Origin: an uncultured Chitinophagaceae bacterium
Lineage (GTDB): Bacteria > Bacteroidota > Bacteroidia > Chitinophagales > Chitinophagaceae
Length of the DNA stretch: 53,387 nucleotides
Assembly: GCA_937862815.1 (NCBI GenBank)
Contig: CALMED010000046.1
Span: 1-53,387 of the forward strand
Reading direction: 5' to 3'
Positions 43,980-50,569 of this stretch are shown here, piece by piece. Within the stretch, counting starts at the first letter, position 1; each line of letters opens with the position of its first letter. The translations under genes and the position numbers were made by a program. Below the pieces are notes generated by a model that saw only the letters and a program-made list of their open reading frames with translations, was not told the origin of the DNA and made no database searches.

Positions 43980-44762
43980 ATGGATCAGTTTCCTATTGCG
44001 CTCATTGTCATTATTTTCTTTACCATTTCTTTCCTGTCCAGTGCCATCAAAGTGCTGCGGGAATATGAGCGGGGCGTGGTTTTCCGGCTGGGACGGCTGA
44101 TTGCCGCCAAGGGACCGGGACTGATCCTGCTGATTCCCGTTATTGACAAGATGGTGAAAGTGAGCCTGCGTACCGTGGTACTGGATGTGCCGCCGCAGGA
44201 CATTATCACCCACGATAACGTGTCGGTGAAAGTAAATGCGGTTGTGTATTTCCGGGTGCTGGAACCCGACAAAGCCATTGTACAGGTGGAGAACTACCTG
44301 GCGGCTACCTCCCAGATCTCGCAAACCACCCTGCGGAGTGTGTGTGGCCAGTCGGAACTGGATGATCTGCTTTCGCAGAGGGACAAGATCAACCAGAAGC
44401 TGCAGCAGATCATTGATGCGCAGACCGAACCCTGGGGCGTGAAAGTAACCAATGTGGAAGTAAAGCAGATTGACCTGCCACAGGAAATGCAGCGGGCGAT
44501 GGCCAAGCAGGCTGAAGCCGAGCGCGAGCGTCGTTCCAAGGTGATTGCTGCAGAAGGTGAATTCCAGGCTTCGCAGAAATTGTCGGATGCCGCAAAAATC
44601 CTGTCGGACCAGCCCAGTGCGCTTACACTGCGTTATCTGCAAACCCTGCGGGAAATTGCCAGTGACAAAAACTCCACAACCATTTTCCCGGTACCCATTG
44701 ACCTGCTGAGACCGTTCATGAATGCAGCAGCCAAAGAAATCTCCGCTTCGAAGGATGCATAA
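43980..44762 (+). CDS. Slipin / stomatin-like SPFH protein
   Basis: A 260-residue membrane-anchored scaffold. It has one N-terminal transmembrane segment ([18 protein letters not shown]), then the SPFH domain with [14 protein letters not shown] near 27, [32 protein letters not shown] and [17 protein letters not shown]. The coiled tail includes [19 protein letters not shown] and [18 protein letters not shown]. These are typical of prokaryotic slipins that are substrates or partners of NfeD proteases. The ATG at 43980 is used; the gene ends before a strong hairpin at 44788. Confidence 0.95.
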   Translation: MDQFPIALIVIIFFTISFLSSAIKVLREYERGVVFRLGRLIAAKGPGLILLIPVIDKMVKVSLRTVVLDVPPQDIITHDNVSVKVNAVVYFRVLEPDKAIVQVENYLAATSQISQTTLRSVCGQSELDDLLSQRDKINQKLQQIIDAQTEPWGVKVTNVEVKQIDLPQEMQRAMAKQAEAERERRSKVIAAEGEFQASQKLSDAAKILSDQPSALTLRYLQTLREIASDKNSTTIFPVPIDLLRPFMNAAAKEISASKDA

Positions 44763-44787
44763 TCAGAAAAATGCGATAACAAAACAG

Positions 44788-44812
44788 CAGCCGGGTAAAA
44801 CCCGGCTGTTTG
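44788..44812. terminator. Bidirectional terminator between slipin and methyltransferase genes
   Basis: CAGCCGGGT (44788-44796) and ACCCGGCTG (44800-44808) form a perfect 9-bp stem with the loop AAA. TTTG follows on the plus strand, and A-rich sequence lies on the other side of the hairpin, as expected for convergent genes. Confidence 0.75.
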
Positions 44813-44813
44813 C

Positions 44814-45458
44814 TTACAGGTGGTAAATATTTATCCAAACTCCTTTCCCTGCATGTTCCACCATCAGTTCCTCTGCTTCTTGACAAAGCAGCAGCAGTTC
44901 TGCCGCAAAAGATTTGGCCAGCAGTCGTTGCGGAGTGGCCAGCAGGATACAGCTCCCCTGTTTATGGTAGTGATGGATCAGTTCCAATAAGCGGGGAAAG
45001 TCGGTCGGGTCGTAGTTCACATCGCTAAGGAGCAACACGTCCGCCGCGGGAAGCTGGTGGAGCTGGTTCCAGTCCAGCACACAGGCCTCCAGTGTTCTGC
45101 ATTTGTTCAGGTCCGCATTCGCCCGGATGAACGCAACGGCCCGGGGGTCTGCATCGCTGCAGCAGACCGCTTTGGCATAAGCGGCGGCGGCAAGGGAGGG
45201 TAGGCCGAGTCCTGCACCCAATTCCAGAACTATTTTGTCCCTTACAAGTGTACTGTGCTCATCAATGTAACGGGCCAATGCCCGGGCGGCAGGCCATACT
45301 TGTGCCCAGTAAGGGTTGGCTGGCGATTCGTGATAATTGGTGCGGACTACAGCGGCTACTGCGGAAGGAGTGGGTACCTGCAGGTGGATATCTCTTTGTC
45401 CGATTGTTTGCACACACGTGTAAAAGGGGAGTAGGTCCGGCATATGGCAAAAGTGCAT
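44814..45458 (-). CDS. Class I SAM-dependent methyltransferase, lysine-methyltransferase-like
   Basis: A 214-residue cytoplasmic protein with a Rossmann methyltransferase core. Motif I is IVLELGAGLGLPSLAAAAYA near residue 76, and the acidic loop CCSDADPRAVAFIRANADLN follows. PYWAQVWPAARALARYI near 50 and LLLSDVNYDPTDFPRLLELI near 140 are features of the METTL-type protein-lysine methyltransferases (Methyltransf_16), in which a D-x-x-Y loop replaces the NPPY motif. The substrate is unknown. A start five codons later (45443) is possible. Confidence 0.78.
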   Translation of the reverse strand: MHFCHMPDLLPFYTCVQTIGQRDIHLQVPTPSAVAAVVRTNYHESPANPYWAQVWPAARALARYIDEHSTLVRDKIVLELGAGLGLPSLAAAAYAKAVCCSDADPRAVAFIRANADLNKCRTLEACVLDWNQLHQLPAADVLLLSDVNYDPTDFPRLLELIHHYHKQGSCILLATPQRLLAKSFAAELLLLCQEAEELMVEHAGKGVWINIYHL

Positions 45459-45543
45459 TATTTTTGCCAGTTATTCCTTTGCACGAACAGAATTACCGCC
45501 TGCTGATAGTGGATGTAAAGGTTTATCCGTTTAGTACTTGCGG

Positions 45544-45600
45544 ATGATGTATTTGTTGTTTTTTATTCTTTTGCTTTGTTGTGTACAATCGCAGGGCTGA
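45544..45600 (+). other. Micro-ORF resembling an isolated signal peptide
   Basis: ATGATG begins an 18-residue frame: MM, then YLLFFILLLCCVQSQG, then TGA. It looks like a complete secretory signal with nothing behind it. It may be a remnant of a lost secreted-protein gene, or chance. There is no promoter of good quality upstream. Confidence 0.25.
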
Positions 45601-45687
45601 GCGCTGTTGACGGATGGCCCGGTCTCATACCTGTTGGGCAGACATGCTTGTAGCGCTGACGTTATAAGCCCTCGAGTTATAATGCCT

Positions 45688-45858
45688 TTATTTCATTACT
45701 TCGTCACTTTCCACATCACCCGGACCTTTTTCGGAGCCCCTGTATGTGCGATTCAGCTGGCGTTCTAAATCTTTTTTGTCTGTCTGGTTCCGACGGATCA
45801 GAAAAACGATCAGGCCAATTACGGCTATTGTAAAAATCAGGTAAAGAAAAAAAGACAT
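45688..45858 (-). CDS. Small single-pass membrane protein, 56 residues
   Basis: A short frame on the complement from ATG at 45858 to TAA at 45688. The N-terminus is one hydrophobic span (SFFLYLIFTIAVIGLIVFLI), then a positive stop RRNQTDKKDLERQ and a polar C-terminal tail (TYRGSEKGPGDVESDEVMK). The positive-inside pattern puts the tail in the cytoplasm. Codon use and sharp domain layout suggest a real small protein, but I do not recognise a family. It lies alone between the methyltransferase and the phosphate transporter, divergent from the latter. A possible weak -7-like element precedes the start; no Shine-Dalgarno is seen. Confidence 0.6.
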   Translation of the reverse strand: MSFFLYLIFTIAVIGLIVFLIRRNQTDKKDLERQLNRTYRGSEKGPGDVESDEVMK

Positions 45859-45979
45859 TTTTTTCTACAAGGTAGGGCAGTTTCCAGGCGATTAAAAGCG
45901 TCTTTCTCCCAATAACCTGAGAAGTTACAATTTCTTAATACTCCTTTTTGCTGAAAGCGTTCTTACTTTGAAATATTGC

Positions 45980-48217
45980 ATGTGGTTTCTTTATTTTATT
46001 ATTGTCGTATTGTTTGTTCTTGCCGTCACCGATCTGGTCGTAGGGGTAAGCAATGATGCCGTTAATTTCCTGAATTCGGCCATCGGCAGCCAGGTTGCAT
46101 CTTTCAGAACCATCATACTCATTGCAAGCCTGGGGGTGATTGCAGGAGCTGTTTTTTCAAGTGGAATTATGGAAGTGGCCCGTACGGGTATTTTCAGGCC
46201 GCAATTTTTTACACTGGACAAAATACTGATGGTTTTCCTGGCCGTCATGCTTACGGATGTGGTTCTGCTTGACGTGTTTAATACCCTTGGGCTCCCCACT
46301 TCCACAACTGTTTCAGTCGTTTTTGAATTACTCGGTGCTTCGCTGATGGCCGGGATTCTTTTCACCTTTGAAAAGCAGGATTCGGCAGGCACCATGCTTC
46401 AGTATATTAATACAAGCGGGGTGTTTACCATTGTTTCCGGCATCTTTCTTTCCATTTTTATTGCCTTCAGCTCAGGCACGGCTGTGCAATATTGTTGCCG
46501 GCTCTTATTTACTTTCCGGTATGAACGACGTGTAGAGCGTTATGGCGCCGTTTTTGCAGGTGCCGGCGGCGCCGCCATCATTTATTTTCTGCTGATTAAG
46601 GGATTACGGGGCACCACATTGGTTAGCGATGCTGTCTCAGTTTGGGTCAGCAATCATCTTTTATTGTTAATGACAGGTATGTTTGCTGGTATTTCAATCC
46701 TGGCATTTATACTGCAACGCGTTTGGCAGGTAAATCCACTCCGGCTTGTGGTGCTGTTGGGTACATTTTCACTGGCCATGGCCTTTGCCGGCAATGACCT
46801 GGTGAATTTTATCGGGGTCCCTATTACCGGTTACCTTGCTTTTGTGCACTGGTATGGTTCGGGTATTCCTGCGGAAAACTTTTATATGGATTATCTGGCA
46901 GGCAACGATGTGGTGGTGCCAAACTACATGTTATTGCTGGCTGGTATCATTATGGCCGTTACCTTATGGGTCAGCAGTAAAGCCAGAAATGTTACCGAGA
47001 CAGAAGTGAAACTGGCCAGTCAGCAGGACGGAGACGAACGCTTTCAGCCCAATGCCGTTTCGAGGAGCATTGTAAAGACTTCATTATTAATGGCCTCCTT
47101 TTTCCGTTTGCTGGTACCGCGGACGGTACGCAGGCACTATGACCTCAGTTTTGAAAAGAGCAGGATGCGGCAGGCTACGCTCGTATTAAACAAACCTGCA
47201 TTCGATCTGGTGCGGGCTTCGGTAAACCTGGTTTTGGCCAGCAGCATCATTGCTGTAGCCACATCCTATAAGCTTCCCTTGTCCACCACGTATGTATCGT
47301 TTATGGTTGCTATGGGCACATCGCTGGCCGACAAAGCGTGGGGTCGCGAGACAGCTGTTTACCGGGTAGCAGGTGTGCTGAGTGTGGTGGGTGGCTGGCT
47401 CATAACAGCTCTCATCGCTTTTGGCGTATCGGCCCTTTTTGTATTCATACTTATTCAAGGCGGCGTGGTTGGTTCTTTTTTATTGCTTTCATTTGTTTTT
47501 ATTTACATTATATTGTCACACATTTTCTTTGCCCGTGAGGTGCAGCAACGCAGCAGGCAAAGCAAGCGGCTGGAGTTGCTTCAGGAGAGTGACAAGGATA
47601 TCTACAGTGCAAGCAGGGTTAAAGTGGCCGGCCATCTCCGGGTTGTGGCGCGCCATTACGACAACATTCTGCAGGCCTTATCGCGTTTCGACCCCGATGC
47701 TGCCGATTCCGAATACCGTGTTCTGCAGGAACTGGAGCAATACGGCATTAAGCTCCGGTCACAATCAATCCGATACATCAAAAATCTGACCGTTAATGAC
47801 ACACGTTCTGCCCAGGTGTTATTATACAGCAGCGACCTGATGGAAGATCTGCTTTCCAGTTTGGTGAAGCTGGGAGAAGAGTGCCGTCATTACATTCACA
47901 ACCTGCATGAGGAGCCACATGCAGATTTTGTGCGGATATCCGAGGAACTGCGTTTCAAGATGCAAGCGTTCCTGCAATTGGTTGTACGTACAGTTGAAGT
48001 GGCAGATTTTGAAAACTTGCAGAAAGTGAAGACAGTGCGGGATGACGCCCGTAATTTTATAAACGATCAGCTTGATCGATGCATGCGATCCATCCAGCAC
48101 GATAAGCCTGCAACCCGTTACGCGGTACTCCAGACTACGGTTTTATTGCAAAGCAGGGATATTCTTGCGGTAACGTTGCGGATATTTCAGCTATACCGTA
48201 AATACGAAAAGCTCTGA
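45980..48217 (+). CDS. PiT-family inorganic phosphate transporter fused to a PhoU-like domain
   Basis: An inner-membrane phosphate carrier of about 745 residues. The N-terminal signature GVSNDAVNFLNSAIGS near residue 23 and the second copy GNDLVNFIGVPI near 275 are the two inverted PiT repeats; about eleven hydrophobic segments follow up to residue 515. The C-terminal 225 residues are soluble and helical (QQRSRQSKRLELLQESDKD, then HYDNILQALSRFDP and EECRHYIHNLHEE) and resemble PhoU. This domain may regulate transport. The ATG at 45980 is chosen; an in-frame TTG at 45968 would extend by four codons. Confidence 0.9.
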   Translation: MWFLYFIIVVLFVLAVTDLVVGVSNDAVNFLNSAIGSQVASFRTIILIASLGVIAGAVFSSGIMEVARTGIFRPQFFTLDKILMVFLAVMLTDVVLLDVFNTLGLPTSTTVSVVFELLGASLMAGILFTFEKQDSAGTMLQYINTSGVFTIVSGIFLSIFIAFSSGTAVQYCCRLLFTFRYERRVERYGAVFAGAGGAAIIYFLLIKGLRGTTLVSDAVSVWVSNHLLLLMTGMFAGISILAFILQRVWQVNPLRLVVLLGTFSLAMAFAGNDLVNFIGVPITGYLAFVHWYGSGIPAENFYMDYLAGNDVVVPNYMLLLAGIIMAVTLWVSSKARNVTETEVKLASQQDGDERFQPNAVSRSIVKTSLLMASFFRLLVPRTVRRHYDLSFEKSRMRQATLVLNKPAFDLVRASVNLVLASSIIAVATSYKLPLSTTYVSFMVAMGTSLADKAWGRETAVYRVAGVLSVVGGWLITALIAFGVSALFVFILIQGGVVGSFLLLSFVFIYIILSHIFFAREVQQRSRQSKRLELLQESDKDIYSASRVKVAGHLRVVARHYDNILQALSRFDPDAADSEYRVLQELEQYGIKLRSQSIRYIKNLTVNDTRSAQVLLYSSDLMEDLLSSLVKLGEECRHYIHNLHEEPHADFVRISEELRFKMQAFLQLVVRTVEVADFENLQKVKTVRDDARNFINDQLDRCMRSIQHDKPATRYAVLQTTVLLQSRDILAVTLRIFQLYRKYEKL

Positions 48218-48231
48218 AATTTGGGGCCTGT

Positions 48232-49263
48232 TCAGTTTCCGCTACCTTCCTGTTTCATGTAAACCGTCCGGATGGGAAAGGGGATGTTGATGCCTTCCCG
48301 GCGGTAGCGTTCGTGCAGCTTTTTTATAAAGCTGTGGCGGGCAACGTGCTGCAATGTGTATTCATCCACCCGCATAATGGCCCGCAGGTTGATGCAGCTC
48401 TCGCCGAAGGCATAGTAGCGGATCAGGGGTTCAAATTCCTTTACACCTCCTTCTGTTTGCTGCAGGGTTTCCCGGATCACCTCTTTGGTCACCTGTTCCA
48501 CCTGTTCAAGGTCGCTGTCGTAACTAACCCCCACTTCCACTGCAAAAGCGATTTCCCGCTGGGGCAGGTTGTAGTTGGTGACGATCATGGAGGACAGCTT
48601 GGAGTTGGGTACGATGATGATGTGATCGGCTACCGACCGGATGGTGGCGCTGCGCCAGGTGATGTCCTGCACATAGCCTTCGGCTCCGTTGTCCAGCTTC
48701 ACAAAGTCGCCCGGATTTATTTTACCGGCTGCCAGAATCTGTAAGCCGGCAAAGAGGTTCGAGAGTGTATCCTGCAAGGCTAAGGCCACAGCCAGGCCAC
48801 CTACACCCAGGGCTGTAAGTACAGGTGTGACCGAGATGCCGAGTGACTGCAGAATGATCAGCAAACCAATGGCGAAGATGATAACGCGGATGATATTGCT
48901 GATGATGGAAGAGGAAGGTATGACGGTATCAGATCCTTTTGCTTTGATGCGGAGCAGTCCGGCCACCACCCGGCCCGTAATAATTGTAAGGCTCAGGACG
49001 AAGAAAATCATCAGTCCTTTTTCCAGCCAGTCGTGATAGCGTTCCTGCATGTGTATCCGGCGAAGTCCGATGAAAATACCCGTTGCAACAAACCAGGGAA
49101 TGATCCACTTGCGGATGCTTGAAATGAGTAGATCATCGGCTTCTATGCTGGTTTTGGCCGCCAGTCTGATAATGACCGGCACCACAAACCAGTGCAACAG
49201 CCATCCTGCGGTGAAACCGCCTCCCACAAAGGCACCAAACAACATCCAGTCGTATGAACTCAT
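48232..49263 (-). CDS. MscS-family mechanosensitive channel
   Basis: A 343-residue inner-membrane channel of the small-conductance type. Four or so hydrophobic segments precede the pore helix VLTALGVGGLAVALALQDTLSNLFAGLQIL near 150-180, which is rich in Gly/Ala as in TM3. The MscS beta domain follows (INPGDFVKLDNGAEGYVQDITWRSATIR near 190, VPNSKLSSMIVTNYNL near 218) and then the alpha-beta domain. It opens under membrane tension to release osmolytes. It converges with the PiT gene across 14 bases. Confidence 0.94.
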   Translation of the reverse strand: MSSYDWMLFGAFVGGGFTAGWLLHWFVVPVIIRLAAKTSIEADDLLISSIRKWIIPWFVATGIFIGLRRIHMQERYHDWLEKGLMIFFVLSLTIITGRVVAGLLRIKAKGSDTVIPSSSIISNIIRVIIFAIGLLIILQSLGISVTPVLTALGVGGLAVALALQDTLSNLFAGLQILAAGKINPGDFVKLDNGAEGYVQDITWRSATIRSVADHIIIVPNSKLSSMIVTNYNLPQREIAFAVEVGVSYDSDLEQVEQVTKEVIRETLQQTEGGVKEFEPLIRYYAFGESCINLRAIMRVDEYTLQHVARHSFIKKLHERYRREGINIPFPIRTVYMKQEGSGN

Positions 49264-49395
49264 GTAACCTGTATTTTGTGCTGCAAAAGTATTGCATCTG
49301 GCCGGTTCTGCCGTTTATCCGTTTCGTTTAATCACAGGTTATGATTATTCCCGTTCATGGGCAGCAGTTTGCACGGCATCCGTTAATTTCGGGCC

Positions 49396-50385
49396 ATGAT
49401 GTTGCTGGAAGTGGCAGACGTGGAAGCCTGGGAAAATGAACGCAGGGTTGTGCAGGGGGTGACCTTTGTGCAGGCGGCAGGAGAGGCATTGGCAATTGCG
49501 GGCGAAACCGGTTCCGGCAAAACTTCCCTCCTGAAGCTCATTGCCGGCCTGATGCAGCCTTCCTCCGGAGCGGTGTATTTCCGCGGGCAGAAAGTGCGGG
49601 GGCCGCTTGACCAGCTGATCCCGGGTCACCCGGGCATCGCCTACCTCAGCCAGTATTTTGAACTGCGTAATAATTACTGGGTGCACGAGATTCTGGCATA
49701 TGCCAACCAACTCACTGAAGCGGAGGCGCAGCAGGTCTACCGCATCTGCCAGATTGATCATCTGCTGGTCAGGCGTACCCACCAGTTATCGGGCGGCGAA
49801 AAGCAGCGCATTGCTCTTGCCCGCCTCCTTACCGGCCGCCCGTCTCTCCTGCTGCTGGATGAACCGTTTTCCAACCTCGATCTCCTGCACAAGCAAACCA
49901 TGAAAAAGGTGTTGGCTGATGTGGGACAACAGCTGGGGATTACCAGCATCCTGGTGTCGCACGATCCGCTGGATGTATTACCGGTTGCCCATCGCATCCT
50001 GGTGTTGCGGGATGGCTGTATGGTGCAGGAGGGGAGTCCACAGGATATTTATCTTAGGCCGGCAACAGCCTATTGTGCGGGCCTTTTTGGTCCTTTTAAC
50101 CGGCTTTCACCTGAACTGCATCCTGCTTTCCGTGCATTGTTGCCACCGTTACAGCGGGGTTTGACGGTAGGCCTTCGACCGGAGGATGTGATCATTACCA
50201 ATGAACCCTCACCGGTGCAAGGCATTGTTCGAACCATCCGTTACCAGGGCGCTTGCCAGCTGGCGGAAGTGGAGGTGGAAGGACGGATCCTGGTTGTGCT
50301 GCAGCAACGTGTTCCGGCAGGGCCGGGCGATCTGGTGCAACTGACAGTTGAACCACGCAATGCATGGGTTATAACAGCTGAATAA
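49396..50385 (+). CDS. ABC transporter ATPase with TOBE-like C-terminus (orphan)
   Basis: A 329-residue nucleotide-binding subunit like those of Fe(III), sulfate or spermidine importers. Walker A is AGETGSGKTSLLK near 36, the Q-loop IAYLSQYFELR, signature HQLSGGEKQRIALARLL near 135, Walker B LLLLDEPFSNLD near 157 and the H-loop VSHDPLDVLP near 190. From about residue 255 there is a TOBE-type beta domain (VGLRPEDVIITN, GIVRTIRYQGACQLAEVEVEG). No permease or binding protein is nearby, so its partner is elsewhere. It starts at the ATG at 49396 or the next one at 49399. Confidence 0.86.
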   Translation: MMLLEVADVEAWENERRVVQGVTFVQAAGEALAIAGETGSGKTSLLKLIAGLMQPSSGAVYFRGQKVRGPLDQLIPGHPGIAYLSQYFELRNNYWVHEILAYANQLTEAEAQQVYRICQIDHLLVRRTHQLSGGEKQRIALARLLTGRPSLLLLDEPFSNLDLLHKQTMKKVLADVGQQLGITSILVSHDPLDVLPVAHRILVLRDGCMVQEGSPQDIYLRPATAYCAGLFGPFNRLSPELHPAFRALLPPLQRGLTVGLRPEDVIITNEPSPVQGIVRTIRYQGACQLAEVEVEGRILVVLQQRVPAGPGDLVQLTVEPRNAWVITAE

Positions 50386-50516
50386 ATCTGAATTGCATGT
50401 TCCTGGGGGAATGATTACAAATTCACCTGATGGGAGCAGCGGGAGAGCGATTTAAACCCCTTTTGCTTACGATCGTTTGTTGATGCATCCTGATCTCACT
50501 TTCCCTTGACGAAGCA

Positions 50517-50545
50517 TTGCCGGCTAACAGATAATCCTTATTTTG
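50517..50545 (+). promoter_or_regulatory. Possible promoter of the repeat adhesin gene
   Basis: TTG at 50517-50519 and TTATTTTG at 50538-50545 (seven of eight to TAnnTTTG) are separated by 18 bases. It would start transcription about 20 bases before the ATG at 50570. The gap 50386-50569 shows nothing else. Confidence 0.42.
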
Positions 50546-50569
50546 TCGCACATTTAACTATTGATTGCT

